Shown piece by piece: positions 10,347 through 23,362 of a stretch of DNA of 64,000 nucleotides (positions are counted from its first letter, which is position 1; every line of letters begins with the position of its first letter). The translations under genes were made by a program, and so were the position numbers. This stretch comes from Dipteris shenzhenensis (Eukaryota; Polypodiophyta; Polypodiopsida; Gleicheniales). The DNA is taken from NCBI GenBank assembly GCA_047967505.1, contig CM106540.1. One strand, written 5' to 3'. The notes beneath the pieces are model-generated. The model was not told the origin of the DNA and did no database searches. It worked only from the letters and a program-made list of their open reading frames with translations.

Positions 10347-10829
10347 GATTATACATTTACAAAATCACGTAACTTTTTGTGTGATTGCCTCATTGTGGTG
10401 GTGCCATGGGCAACCCAAGGCCACATCAACCCCCTCATGCACTTCTCTAAGAAGCTTGCTTCAGAGGGCTTCACCATCACCTTCGTCAATATGGAATACA
10501 ATCACCTTTGTATCCTGCAGTCCTTCTGATAGCCCCCCCTCCTTGTAGACGATACCCCTCTCGACATCCGATTCATTGCCATGCGCGATGGCTTATTGGA
10601 TGATCACAACCAAACCATGGATGTTCTATAGCTTTGCAAGGACATCACCCAAATGCACTCCATCTTCGAAGACCTCATCAAGAGCATCATGCAGGAAGGA
10701 CAGTCGCCGATCACCTGCATCATTTTAAACATCTTTATTCTTTACACTCAAGATGTACCGAACAAATATGGCATACCCAAAGTCACGTTTTTGATGCAAT
10801 CTGCGGCTAGCTTTGCGGCTCACCTATAG
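10347..10829 (+). pseudogene. UDP-glycosyltransferase (GT1) N-terminal fragment
   Basis: One frame encodes the N-terminal domain of a plant family-1 UDP-glycosyltransferase. PWATQGHINPLMHFSKKLAS is the classic start with the catalytic-type His, followed by FTITFVNMEYNH. After stops (10527, 10545, 10629) the same frame resumes with IRFIAMRDGLLDD and, near the end, YGIPKVTFLMQSAASFAAHL. The C-terminal half with the PSPG UDP-sugar box is absent, so it is a truncated pseudogene. Intact relatives transfer sugar from UDP-sugars to small molecules in the cytosol. This is the only recognisable host-type gene in the window. Confidence 0.85.
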
Positions 10830-11585
10830 GTGGTTAACCCTTGTTAATATAGATAAATCAATTCTAGTAGTAATAAATCATAGCAACTATTTCTAGTCTC
10901 GATAATAAGTACTTCACAAGTTTGGAGCATTAGCCTAGGGCAACCAAAAGCATTTACAATAGCTATCGTAGACTACTCTACAAGATAATGGTAAAGGTAG
11001 TCCATATACAGCTATCCAAGGGGCTATCTATAGATAGGTATATTGAATAGGAGTCTGATCGGACCATACAGTAGTATCATGTAGGCAGTCATATGGGATA
11101 GTGGGCCAATAGGACCAATAGCATTAAAGAGAAGGGATAGACCAAGCATTAGATTGGGTATAGGGAAAAACTTATATGACATATCTTGAGGTCAAAGCCT
11201 AAAATAACACTATTTGTCTTAATCAATTAGGTAATGAAAAAGAAACAATGGGGACAATAATTCAAGATGAGAAGATAGAGTTAAACCCACACACAATAAT
11301 TAAATCCAACATAGTGAAAGAAAATGCATCCATGAGGCCAAAGCCATATAAAAAATAATTTATAATAGACTAATGACTCTTGAGAGGAATCAAACATATA
11401 TGCCATGAAACACCAACCATTATACAAATTCTAAATCTCAAACATCAGACATAAAACAATAGTACAAAGCCAATATGATAAAAATTAGCTTTGCCAATCA
11501 CACATCTAGTTAGGTACATCCTTATCAGGGTAATGCAAACTCCCATATAAATATGGGAGCCTACACACATGGATAAAAACTTGTC
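10830..11585. other. No gene recognised
   Basis: AT-rich sequence after the UGT fragment. No motif, long repeat or RNA gene is visible. Confidence 0.5.
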
Positions 11586-11587
11586 TC

Positions 11588-11716
11588 TACACACACACAC
11601 ATGTATGTACATATGTACGCATGCATGTATGCACACACACACACACACACATCTATAATTTTGCTGGGTCAAAATGGAGAGATCAAGTCAACAATTGCAA
11701 GCCACACTTCACTTCA

Positions 11717-11764
<48 letters not shown>

Positions 11765-11812
11765 GTGCACACGTGCATGTGTGTGTGTGTGTGTGTGTGT
11801 AGATTAAAAAGT
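11588..11812. repeat. Microsatellite cluster (CA)n, (CT)n, (GT)n
   Basis: (CA)n runs lie near 11590-11600 and 11631-11650. An uninterrupted (CT)n spans about 11719-11762, followed by a (GT)n run near 11779-11800. Pure runs indicate recent slippage. Confidence 0.95.
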
Positions 11813-12564
11813 CTCATCAATAACTAAGCCATATTTTTTATTCCATCAATTGGAAAAAATGTTTGAGACATCTAAGTTGAAAAATGCAACTAGATTTTGT
11901 GAAATTTCGATCAAAATTAAGAATTTTTTAATAATATTGAGTTTGACAAACATAATATTGAAAAAAGATGTCGAATCCTCAAGCAGTCCAAGTTCTGAGG
12001 TTGGGGTCCACTTACCTGCCACCATCCAAACAAACTAGGTGTTAGAACATTGTAGTTAAGTTTGGTTCGATAGGTAATGCCTATTTTTCCCAGCTTGTTA
12101 TCCCTTTACCTAGGAATATAGACAACCATATGGATTCTTAAGTGAAGTTTAAGCTCGGGGGGGTCACTATGTATAAACCTTCTATATCACGTGTGTTCAA
12201 GGCCTATATTTAAAATCCCTTATCTGTAAATTTTTTCATTTATAAAATGTACCCCTTTTCTATACAAATCTGTAAATTTTTTCCAAAACTATTTTAAATA
12301 GTCCCTTATGTATATTTATTTCTGTAAATTTTAGGAATAGAAAATATCCTTCTGTCGAACTCACGTGATAGGGTTACATATGATGAGTGACCCCCCCAAG
12401 AGTTTAAGTCACAATTGGAGTAAGAAGCGAATGAGTGCATGGGTTGGATAAGAGAAGGTATGGACCGATTAGTGGGCTTGGTATGTGGCGTGGTTAAAAA
12501 GATAGTGTAAAGGGAAGATTTCACGAGGGTGCAAAAAATAATAATTCATAGTTAGGGAAGTATT

Positions 12565-12605
<41 letters not shown>
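11810..12605. repeat. Dispersed repeat copy a (paralogue of 14330-14905)
   Basis: Extended similarity to 14330-14905: both contain the block from tttgagacatctaagttgaa through gaatatagacaaccatat to the terminal GT microsatellite. This copy holds MITE copy 2; the other copy shows the empty site. The family is unclassified and I see no coding region. Confidence 0.8.
12154..12400 (+). mobile_element. hAT-type MITE, copy 2 (247 bp)
   Basis: The same 247-bp element as at 9830, with ends CTCGGGGGGGTCAC and GTGACCCCCCCAAG. It is flanked by a perfect 8-bp duplication AGTTTAAG (12146-12153 and 12401-12408). The paralogous empty site at about 14724 has a single AGTTTAAG, which confirms the insertion. 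Confidence 0.95.
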
Positions 12606-12607
<2 letters not shown>

Positions 12608-12658
12608 TAAAGAAATAAGTGTTTATGTGTGCGAGATACATTTACTAATAATAAAAAA

Positions 12659-12696
<38 letters not shown>

Positions 12697-12775
12697 GAAA
12701 TAAGTGTTTATGTGTGCGAGATACATTTACTAATAATAAAAAATTTGTGTGTGTGTGTGTGTGTGTGTGTGTTGG
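12566..12775. repeat. Compound (GT)n array with duplicated spacer
   Basis: Three (GT)n runs (about 12566-12607, 12661-12693 and 12745-12772) are separated by two near-identical spacers containing gtttatgtgtgcgagataca. The pattern is an amplified spacer plus GT unit. Confidence 0.9.
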
Positions 12776-14022
12776 CAAGGGTTTTTATTTTGTTCGTTGT
12801 GTTAATACAGATACAATCTATGATTTGGTCAACAAGGTAGGGGTCCATGGTGCTGGGATCTTTGCTTATATTATGCCATGGGACCCTCTTTTTGACCCTG
12901 ATAAAAATCTCCTTTGCTTTTGTCCTATCTGGGTCACTTTGAAAGCCTTGCCGCCGGTACCTCTTCTCCCGCTTATTTCATCTCTTGCAGCTCTTCTTGG
13001 GAGAGTTCTTTATCTTCCTAAGTTGGATTTTTTGGTGTAGAGTAGAGATATCCTAATTTGCATTTTATGGGATATGGAGCAGCCGGTTCCTTCATGCTTG
13101 GATATAGATTATGGTCTTGCGCATCCACTTCACATTCCCTTATCTTTTTCTTCCTTCCCAAATGCGTGCTACAGGTGTAGAAAAATTGGTCATTTTGCTC
13201 AAAGCTACCCTTTGCAATCTGGTCAATCTAATAATGTGAATAGCTCTTTCTCTGTTCCTCATGCTTCTATGCCTCTTCAGTTAGACAAGATGCAACAGTT
13301 GAAGACCACAAGAAAAGAATGGAGACGGATACACCCTCCTGGAAAAGATATCATCTCACCCTCTCCACTTTCTTTGTCAAATCCTTTCCAGGCCCTGTCA
13401 ATGCCGAATACACCTATGGCTAAAACTTCTCAATCTTCTGGTATCACTGCTTCTGATTCTGGAGAGCCTTCTTCAACTCAACAACCCTCTTTGGTTGGAA
13501 TTGATATTCAATGGGCTTCTCCGGATATTGAGACACAGTCTATTGAGCTACAAGTGGATCTTTCTCCTTTGGATACAATTCATAATGGTGTACTGGCATT
13601 AAATGTAGACAAGTATACTCAGATTGGGGTTGATACTATAGATGTTTCTACTGGACTGAATAGACACTTTCCTTAGACACTTTCCATCCCTGGTTGAAGC
13701 AAGTTTTTGATCCTATGATTCAAAAATTTCGAGTGCCTGCTTATCTCAAGAAGAATCACAAGGGTGAAAGCATCTTCACTTTATTGATGGTGGTGTGGTT
13801 CCTCTACAACAATTTTTACATGCAAACAATCTCATCATGAAGAATATCCTTTTGGATACTCCCCATGGTGACTTGTGATGTTTTTTCCATTTTCTACTTT
13901 TCACTTAGCCTCCTGGATTTTTTCGGGGGCCTACTTGTAATCTTTTAACTTTTGTACTTCATGGTGGATTTTTACCTCTTCTAAGGTTTCCCATAGAGAA
14001 ATATAAGATTTCACTAAAAAAA
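12776..14022 (+). pseudogene. LINE-like ORF1 (DUF4283/zinc-knuckle) remnant with A-tail
   Basis: The frame 12776-13676 contains a stretch typical of plant LINE ORF1/DUF4283 proteins (WDPLFDPDKNLLCFCPIWVTL), one stop near 13038, then a zinc knuckle CYRCRKIGHFAQSY whose last Cys is Tyr. A Ser/Pro-rich tail ends at 13676. No endonuclease or reverse transcriptase follows. Instead there is a 3' UTR-like stretch ending in an A-run at about 14015-14023. I infer an internally deleted non-LTR retrotransposon inserted into the GT-rich repeat. It is not a functional gene. Confidence 0.6.
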
Positions 14023-14068
14023 AAGTGTGTGGACTACCATCCCCAACCCCGAGGGTAAGACCACATGG

Positions 14069-14095
14069 TGGGGAGTAAGCCCACCATGTGGAACT
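14069..14095. repeat. Short inverted repeat
   Basis: ccacatggtggg and cccaccatgtgg form a 12-bp perfect palindrome separated by a few bases. It lies just past the A-tail. Confidence 0.7.
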
Positions 14096-14329
14096 TCCTC
14101 TCCACCTACTAATAATAAGTGAATAAAATTGGATCTATATGATAAGTGTCAAAATGAAAAAATAATGCCAATAGTAAATGCGTAAACCACTTCTACAAAA
14201 TAGATATAAAAGTTAGTAAAAAATAAGGTGGATCACAACATGACTAGGGATTATCCATGTCAAAGAATTATCCAATGGATGTGAATTAATTGTATGGCCC
14301 TAGCCCCACTATCAAAGGCTAGTTGCAAA

Positions 14330-14905
14330 ATCAAAGTGTGTGTTTAGATTAAAAGTACCATCAATAATTAACCCATACAATTAATTCCATCAATTGGATA
14401 AAAAGTTAAAAAAAGGGAAACATATAAGGAAGAAATGTTTGAGACATCTAAGTTGAAAAATGCAACTACAATTTGTAGAAATTTCAATCAAAATTAAGAA
14501 TTTTTTAATAATATTGAGTTTGACAAATAGAATATAAAAAAAACATGTCGAATCCTCAGGCAGTTTAGGTCCCAAGGTCGGGCTCCACTTACCTACCACC
14601 ATCTAAGCAAACTATGTATTAGAACATCATAGTTACATTTGGGTAGACAGGTAATGCCTATTTTCCCTGGCTTGTTGTCGCTTTATCTAGGAATATAGAC
14701 AACCATATAGATTCTAAAGTGAAGTTTAAGTCACAAGTGGAGTAAGGAGCGACTGAGTGCATAGGTTAAGAAGGGATTAGAGAAGGTATGGGAAAATTAT
14801 GGAGTGGTTGAAAAGAAAGTGTAAAGGGAAGATTTCATGGGGGTATATAAAAGAATAATTCATAGTTAGGGAAGTATTCATGTGTGTGTGTGTGTGTGTG
14901 TGTAA
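14330..14905. repeat. Dispersed repeat copy b (empty site for MITE)
   Basis: The paralogue of 11810-12605 without the MITE. It ends in (GT)n at about 14881-14903. A second GT/GC-rich run follows at 14956-14990. Confidence 0.8.
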
Positions 14906-14990
14906 AGAAATAAGTGTCTGTTTGTGTCAGATACATTTAATAATCAAATTTATTGTGTGTGTGTATGTGTGTGCGCGTGCACACGTGCTT

Positions 14991-16990
14991 GATTTGTGAG
15001 TTGAAAATTCTACAAAATACCTTGAGCAAGCCAATTTGAACCTAATCCTTGTATACTAAGAGGTTTTTGGCCACATGTGACCACGTGAGGCTCTTCTTTA
15101 GATCTATATATTTTGACAAAAACCAAAACAAAGTTTGCATGTCTGTACATTAACAGACTTATTGATAAAATAATCTTGAGATTGGTGAAAGGTCTTTAGC
15201 TCAAAGATCCTATGGCAATGTGTTAGAATTGACTCTAGAGCAAACTTTGATGATCCTAATGGCATCAAAGCTAATATGAAGATTTTTCCTAACAACCATT
15301 TATCTCCATCATATATGTGAAGGACCTCCTTAGTGACATCCACACTCCACACAGCCTACCATGGGAGGTTTGAGAACTATTTTTTCAACATATTTATTAT
15401 GAGGCTACTCGATTGGATGAGAGCCTATAAGCTATACAGGTAGCTTTTGTGTTTTCCGGTCTCTCTCCATGTCCAAAAGGCATCGAGGCCATAAAAAACC
15501 AAAGGAGGGATTGACAACAAGAATCAAAGCACAGTGAGTGATGGAATTATATAGGTAAGCTTGATAGGATTTTCTTCTGGAAAATTTGGAGTCTTGTGCT
15601 AATAGATCTTTAAAGAGAATCCTTTTAAATCAGCATAATTCCATGCAAAAACATTATCTATATTACATAAACAAGTTTTTTACTGCTTGAAGCTTATCAC
15701 CAACCACACAGGCACTGATTACTATTCTACATGGTTCCTCTTTTGTTCCTAGATTTAGTTCTTCTATTGGTTTTGAATCAAGTGCTTGGAACCCAATCAA
15801 GTGACTATCATCTTTTGCTTAGACATTTATCTTTCACCAACCACATCTTCAATGAAATTAGTAGGATAAGGGTTTTGTCGTTCTACCATCCTTTTAGCTT
15901 TAATATTTTGTTTGTGCTCAACAACGACTGCCTGGCACAAGTCAAGTTCTCCAACTGGTAGGATTTTCAAAGTTTCTATGAGATGAGTTTAAACTTCCTA
16001 TGGAAATTGATCTCAGACTTCCAAATCTCTTGGTCTACAACATTTTGGCACTTTGCTTAGATTAGTTTAAATTTGAACTTCTACTTCTCCAGTCTTAATA
16101 GTCATCAACTTGAACCCTAATCTTGCAATACTTTAGTGCTTTTCAACCAAGGTTTATTGAGTAATATTGCTAGGCATTCTCTTCCATTGAAAATACAAAC
16201 AAATTGATAGTTTAATACACCCCACCAATGGTAATGACAATATCAGAAAGCATGCCTAGAGTTTCACTAGTCAGAATGGACAAATTCTTGAGCTCTAGTT
16301 TCTAATTCATGACTGCATTCGAGATTATATCTACTCCAAAGCTGCACACTTGAAATATTCTGCTTCTCGATCTTTATTAGAACTTCTTCATCCACTATCT
16401 TGGTGTCAATGATTAGAATGGTCATAATTGAATCCACTTCTTTGATATGCTTCTCTTTGGCTTGGAGTTGACGTAGGAAGAACCCTCTACAATAACGGTA
16501 AATCTTAAATAATTCATCCATTGTGAGGTTGACTGTCATATTACAAATTATCTCCCATGCCTTTGCCATCTTTGGGCTTGGATCCTCATTAGAACTTGGT
16601 TTGTTGATTTTCTTGTAGGAGCTTCAATGGAGTTTTCACTCTATGACTGTATACTCAAAACAAAAGTAGATCAATAGCTAGTGCTTTACCCTTTAGTCCT
16701 CAAGACATCCAAGATGCAAATTACATTTTTTCTTTCTAGTTGACATCCCTTGTTGATGTTGGTGGATGATCTATTTAGCTACCCATCAAGCCTTGTGACT
16801 AAGTAGCTACATCCATTGAGTTTGGGTTTTCTACCAATATAACTTTGCATCCAAGATCCACTTCCCATCTTTCTACATTATTTATGAGAAACTTCGCATG
16901 CTCTTGTCACAATTATACTTAGTCTTGGTGTGGTTACCTCTACAAAAGTAACATCAAATTTGTGACAGGCCTTGCTTCGTATCTTTGCCA
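14991..16990. other. Degraded, mostly unrecognised region
   Basis: Minus-strand frames at 15104-15352 and 16267-16569 have no motif I can name. They probably belong to the old retroelement whose gag is at 17000-17900. Confidence 0.4.
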
Positions 16991-16999
16991 TTCTCACCT

Positions 17000-17900
17000 T
17001 TACCTTCGCCTTGCTCAAGTTTAGATAGGTGTCATTCCTTTACCATAGGATTTGTTTCTACCTACTTCACATCTATAGTCCTCTTCTTTCCATACCAGTG
17101 GTAGTCAGAGTCATCATGACCATATTTAGTGTAGATTTCATAATATTTTGTTCTACATTCATTCTTTATGTGTCCTTTCCTAGAACATTTGTTGTGCCAC
17201 TTTTCATTTGGTCCTGGTTTCTCACAAAATGTTTGACTTATTCACTATAGACTTAAGTTTGTTTGGTTTTCTGGAAGCATCTTCTTCATCACTTCCTTCA
17301 AACTTTTTCCTTGACTTCTTCATGGCAGGTCCACTTTTCTCTAAAGCAATAGATTGATTCAGTAACTCCTCATATGTAATTGTCAAGTTGATAAATTTTG
17401 GCAATCTCATATCAACTTGAGTACGACCTTTAATCAACCATGTATGTAGCAACTTGTCGTCTAGTGGGTGTGCTAAGTTGAATAATAAAAGCTTGCATTC
17501 TCAACAAAAAGTCTTAAATGGACTCAATTCTCCTTTCATTTATATCATTAAGCATTATGTGAACACCTTCAAATTAAATTCCTATCAAAATTGGAGCGAA
17601 ATTGTTTGAGGAAATCCTCGAGAATCTATTGTCAATCCTTAAAGTAGCCAATTAGAAATTGATTAATCCATCATTGTGTTGTATTGGTCAGGGTACAAGG
17701 GAAATAATTCATATATTCTTCCTTGATTACAGCACAGGTAATACGATATACTTGTAAAAAACTCTACAAATTATTGTATGGGTCTTTGCCCTCAATTCCT
17801 TTCAAATCTTGGAGCATACTTTGATAAGCATGGCTACCTTTACCTTTACAGATGCTAACTCAGGACCCTTGGGTTGTTCCTCATTAACCTCACAATCTTT
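17000..17900 (-). pseudogene. Retrotransposon gag remnant
   Basis: Minus-strand pieces include a gag-like FLKQFRSNFDR stretch (about 17630), an alpha-helical TYEELLNQSIALEK and lysine-rich segment (17452-17222), and a zinc-knuckle-like NKCSRKGHIKNEC (near 17180). Many stops interrupt it. The order fits an LTR-retrotransposon gag, but the superfamily is uncertain. Confidence 0.45.
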
Positions 17901-17999
17901 TTTATGATGTAAGTCCCTATGATGAATAACATCAACGTGGACATGCTCATGATGACTTATTTAGACAAAGGATGGTTGGGGACATGCTCATGATGATGT

Positions 18000-19440
18000 C
18001 TTCTTACAATTGATAGTTAGGGCACTCGTCTCCCAATCATTGGTAACTAGACTAGATCACTGATGATGTCTTTTGACAAGTGATGGTTGGGGACGCTCAT
18101 GATGACATCTTCTAATAACTGATGCTTGGGGCACTTGTCTCCCAATCATTAGTACCCTATTTTCCACTGACTTGGTTTTTTTGAAGTAAAATATGGCCAC
18201 ATCCTAGTGTCAGTATAGCACTCGATGTCCTATTTCTCGTTGAGAGTGCAACAAGATTAGGTGTTCTCTTACTTGGTATGACTCTACAATGTGAACAATT
18301 GCTAGCTGGAAATAATCCCAAGAATTCCACATGATCTTTTCCATCGCTGGAGCATTTTTCCAATTCATGTCCCATTCATAACTCAATTTGTGGTCTGAAC
18401 CCCAGTAGTGGCCATGGCTCCTTTCTTGCTCCACCTCTAGCTCATGGGTAGATCGTCTTTCTTATTCTTTATTATTGTGGGCTTAGCCCACCTTGGTAAG
18501 GGGGGTTAGGACTCCCTTGAACCCTACCATGGGGATTTCATTAGGCAATACACTCTTATGACACCCTTTTGAGACCCCATTTCTCCCTTATTGCATACAT
18601 AAAATCTCTTTTTACTCCTTGAAATGTACTAATACTACCACATACCTCAATTACCTACATACAAATTTAACTATACTTGATAAATCTTGAGAGATGACTC
18701 TTAAAGAATAGTGAAAGGTTCATTTATAAAGCATCTCCTTGTCTACAAGATGTTTCCTTTGTCCCCTTTACCTTGGTGATTGGTTCCACATTATCAACTA
18801 TCTTCACCAACACCTTTTTGGTCTAACACGGGAAAAATGGCATTTTGTTTACATCACATTTTTCTTTAGTCACTTGGAAAACATTATGATGGTGGAATGT
18901 GGCTCTAGTTGGTTTCGGAAACAACACAGACTCCCAAAGAGTTATAACTCTTGTGTGCATGTTGAAAATATATACATCCGCAGTTGCTTTCATTAATTTC
19001 ACATATTTGACCATCACAATTGCAATATACTCCATCAAGGAGCAAAGTCTGAACCCTTAGTCATGTTTCTGTCATTATTGAAAAGGCATTAGTTAGGATG
19101 TCATGTTTTCTTACCCAACTACAAATGCTTCATTCTTAGGGAAGGAAATTGGATCTTTTGTCATGTGCATGGTACATAAAATAGTGTTTGCAGGAATCAT
19201 ATGGATCAAAGAAGACTTGTCATAAATACAATCAAAACATGTGATCAATGACTAGGTCACATGCATATATGACATGCTTCAAGCATTACAAAGGACAAGT
19301 AACATGACTCATCATAGATGGGTTAGAGACCCGCTTCGCCGGGTCTCAAGGTCAGATCTTCAAATGACTTTGATCTCAAGAAATTTCAAGACCCTCTCCA
19401 TTGTAGACATCACTTCACTTAGCTCTATGCTCTGTTTACT
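18000..19440. other. No confident gene
   Basis: Repeated gatgatgtcttctnacaa / gatggttggggac segments near 17960-18130 form a weak local repeat. Minus-strand frames at 18157-18434 have no recognisable product. Near 18571 a stretch 'gagaccccatttctccctta' resembles the proposed right end of element 1. Confidence 0.4.
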
Positions 19441-19460
19441 CACACCCTTACCCCACACAC

Positions 19461-19550
<90 letters not shown>
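19461..19550. repeat. (CT)n followed by (CA)n microsatellite
   Basis: Uninterrupted (CT) from about 19465 to 19508 passes directly into (CA) to about 19550. A further (CT) run lies at about 19750-19780. Confidence 0.95.
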
Positions 19551-19556
<6 letters not shown>

Positions 19557-19743
19557 TCCTACACCTCTCTTAGTGTTGATATAATATTTCTCTCTCCATC
19601 ACACACCCACATGTGCTCTCTCTTTCTTGAGTGTCTTCCTCACATGGACACACAGACACGATCCCTCAAACATAGTACATCCCCCCCTCCCTCTCTCTTT
19701 CTCATATACACTTGCACACACATACATGCACACATCCTTGTTA

Positions 19744-19783
<40 letters not shown>

Positions 19784-19799
19784 CACAAACAAATTCTCT

Positions 19800-22700
19800 T
19801 CTATGACTATTCCCCTCACACACGGACACATGCACGCATACACACATAACAACTCAAACTTAGAAGACATACACATACAAAACACTCAAATTTAGGCTCA
19901 CTCTTCCCTTTGGATACCACATGGTATCTCTTTCATAATAAACAATTTGCACAGGAAGCTATGGGCAAGAACGAATGTCGTGTCTAGGAAGTGCCCCCTA
20001 CCCCCCTTGCCAACTCCCCTCCCCCTTCCCAATACTCTTACCCCTCCTTCTCCCCAACACTCTTGCTCTTCCTTTCTCTGATTATAATATCTATCTTGCC
20101 TCCAACAAAAATTTAAGCTTCGTATCACAGAGGTGTTTTGATCTCTAGCTTGGTCGCACCTAAGGATGTTTTAATTGAAGCTATGCTTATATATTAATAT
20201 AAGATCTTGGCGAAATTTTATCGAGCTAATTTTTTTAGTTTCACTATATTTGTATAACATATTAATTACAATTTTATCTATTTTCTTTTGAATTTTAAAG
20301 AAAAAGTTGTAAAACTTGGAGAAACTTTAACTTTTGTCTCATAAAAGTTTCAAATCTTGGTGAATTTTTCAAGCCTTTATTTTTATTAGGGCATAAAAAC
20401 TTTCAACACTAATATAAACGTTTTGCTCCTTAACGAAACTAATACAAAAAAATCATCAATGGTCGCACCCATATTCCATGCCCATCTAGGTCCTAGCACC
20501 TTGCACCCTCCTACCACGTTGGACACCCAGTAATTGGGAGAAATTGTTGTGCTTAAGTTGTTCACGACATGCAAGTTGGTCACTATTCCACCTCCTACAT
20601 GGAATCCATTCAAGGGAATGTTAGTAATTGCCCTCAATCTCTAGTTTCTCTAAAGACATCTAGCAAAAAGTTAGAGTACTCTGTGGCCCATCAATAATCG
20701 AGTTCAAGTTGATCGATCTTTGGAGAAGGACCTAAACACAATGCAAGCATATATCCATGTATATAGGAAGGATTCTTGGTTGAAAATGCTCCTCAATATT
20801 GAGAAACTATAAAAAGAAGGGTACACATGCACTTGCAATAGTGTGCATAAGGCCTGAATGGTTCATTGCTATCAAGGGATGCATATGATATTCATCAAAT
20901 GTTGTGAAAGAATAGAAGAAAAGTGGTGTATAAAAACCATCATAAGTATCTTTCTATGGATCATTTCTATCGCATCCATGCTTAATTTGGTGAGCCTGAT
21001 ATAAAGGAAGCACCTTCAATGGTGAAGGCAACAGATGGGTTAGTAAAATGGCATGATCCTAACACACTAACACCTCCACATGGCATGAAGAGGCCTTTTA
21101 TTTTCTACATCTTCCATATCGAAAACATTTAAATGTCAACTATCTTTTGGATCCGATACACATAATCAAAGAAGTTCTAAAAGCCTATGAAAGCTTGTAA
21201 TATACTAAAGGTTTTACACCTAGTTTCCATGCAATACACTATGAAAAACCAGAGTATATCTTATCAAAGTGAGATGGAAAACTTTGCAAGATTGTAATTT
21301 TAGATTTTATCTCACAATTATTATTGACACTTATTTCGATGCTTATGTGATGCAAAAGCGAGTGTTCGACATGTTTGCCATGCTCATCAATTTTGTTAAA
21401 AAAGCATCATTACAAAGCTGCATTAGAAGAGCCTCATATTGAAGTATTATGTCCCAAATTTGAATCTAAATCTAAATGCAAGGAAAGGGCACATTCTTTG
21501 ATTTTTAAAACTTGGACGAAGCTTGCCACCTCTGAAGCAACATTAAACATGTATTATGTAAGACACATTAATGCAAAAGGGCCCATCCTTAGTTGGTGAC
21601 CTTTGGAGCCACCTTTCCAAACTATTATGTGTCCAAATGTGAGACAAATGTGCATTTGAGCTATGCATTGATGTACGCTTGTTTATATTTTTATTTTTTA
21701 CTATCATCTAGTTTTGTTTTTCCAACGTTTGATTCCTTGTGATTCTATAACAAACCTTTGCTTTTTGAACACATAAATGGTGTTGAAAGTGAGTGGATTT
21801 GGAGTTTCAGTTCATGTCTTGTACCACAATGATGTCCCCTTTTGCCATATAAAGGTATTCAATTGTCTTCTCGTCATAGTTAATGATGTCCCCTTTTGCC
21901 ATATGAAGGTATTCAATTGTCTTCTCGTCATGGTTTTAAGATTTCTCTTCAAGCAATTCCCATTCCATAATAAACATAGGCCACGCTTGGTAAATTTGGT
22001 CCTTATCAAGCCCACGTTTCTCCCATGCTCCAAATGACTCCTGGCCAAAACTCGTGAATTGCCTATCTAATCAATTCACAAAGTAAGACAGCTAACGGTT
22101 CATGGAAAATTCATGGCTATCTCCAGTTGCGTCAAACATATAACTTCGATCTTTAGAGTTGACGTGCAAACAGATGTGTCCACTAGTTTTGTGGCATTCA
22201 TGTGTGACGAAAATTGTTGTTGTTGCAAAACCCAGACTCTCGAGTCTCTCCCCCACTTTCAGGCTAGTAGGACGTACGAGCGTCCTTGCTGGGGATTTCA
22301 TTCTAGCATGCGTTCGTCACTGCTTAAGCAAATTGTGACATCGATAGCTATTGGTAGGTCTGGCAGATCTCAAATTTGATCCTTCATGTTCTTTGCATAC
22401 CCGTCAGGTTATCATGGCAAACTCCAAATTCGATTCTTCGTGGTACGTTGCTATAAGTCATTGATGAGGACCGGACGACTCCCTCGAGGCTTGGGACCAA
22501 AAAGAATTTGCAACAAAATTTGACTGTCGTTGATATTACTCGGCTGACTCCTGAGACTAGGAGATTTGCCAGCAGAATCTCGTCCCTAGCTCTACGGTAA
22601 CCGTGATTCAGTGAACTTCTTAAGGCACTCAAGTGTATATGAGCTAAAGAGTCAAGACTACACCACTTCCATGGTCACATGTCATGTCCACTTTGATTTA

Positions 22701-23058
22701 GAACGATTTTTCTCCCGCTTTGATGAAGAACCGTGCAGTCGATGACGAGTAAGATAACTATATAACATAATGCGTAGCTGGGATGCAACAAGAAACCATT
22801 TTCCAAAGGAATAGAGAACCGCTTTTGAGCGAAAATGGAATTAAAAACTATTATTCAAAACCTTTTGAAGCCATAAATGGAGGTTAAACATCAACAACTT
22901 TGAATTATAGGGAATTGAAAGATTCCGACAAAAGTACGTATTCTTAAGTGGACGACAAAGTAAGTAAGTATTCTTAAGGTTGACAACAAAGGTACAAAAG
23001 GCATAACAAAAATGCTTAAAGTCAATTCTCATATGGCAATAAAGAATGAAATAAGTGT
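19800..23058. other. Unrecognised region with short coding-like stretches
   Basis: The stretch near 20930-21600 has plus-strand coding-like pieces (ending in a 74-codon frame at 21375-21599) with no motif I know. It is probably an old transposon. No tRNA or host exon is recognised. Confidence 0.4.
21828..21935. repeat. 54-bp tandem duplication
   Basis: Two adjacent 54-bp units start aatgatgtccccttttgcca at 21828 and 21882 and differ by only two or so substitutions, so the duplication is recent. Confidence 0.9.
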
Positions 23059-23304
23059 TTAACATATACTAGATCCCACTTTCCAATGCACCATATTGAT
23101 TGAGCCCAACATGGATGAAATAAAATCTAACAATATTCTTCCAAGTAGCTTCGGGAAGGGGGGTAGCGGGGGTGAAGGGGGGGAGGGCCAAGGACTCATA
23201 GTGGAATCACCACTAGCTATAGGTCCTAACATAGAAGTAGTATGTGGCTGATTTTTATCATTCAACTGAGCATCCGAGGCTTGATGTGGAACCACTATAT
23301 CCAT
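23059..23304 (-). pseudogene. Copia 1 integrase-RT linker fragment, left of element 2
   Basis: The minus-strand frame MDIVVPHQASDAQLN with a Pro/Ser-rich continuation has the composition of the linker that follows Copia integrase. It continues the minus-strand Copia 1 interrupted at 33031, placing element 2 inside that Copia. No reverse transcriptase follows to the left, so Copia 1 is truncated here. Confidence 0.6.
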
Positions 23305-23334
23305 TAGGGAAAAAGGGAACTCATTTTGGGGCCC
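23305..23334 (+). repeat. Left terminal inverted repeat of element 2
   Basis: It begins TAGGGAAAAAGGGAACTCAT and runs into ttttggggccc. Its reverse complement matches 33001-33030 with few differences. The subterminal agaaattcactatttt also matches the reverse complement of the right end of the 567-bp derivative. Confidence 0.85.
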
Positions 23335-23362
23335 TATAAGAAATTCACTATTTTATATATTC

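Noticed and set aside
11601-11827. Ser-Leu repeat proteins at the (CT)n run (also near 19274-19895)
   Set aside because: Pure microsatellite translation.
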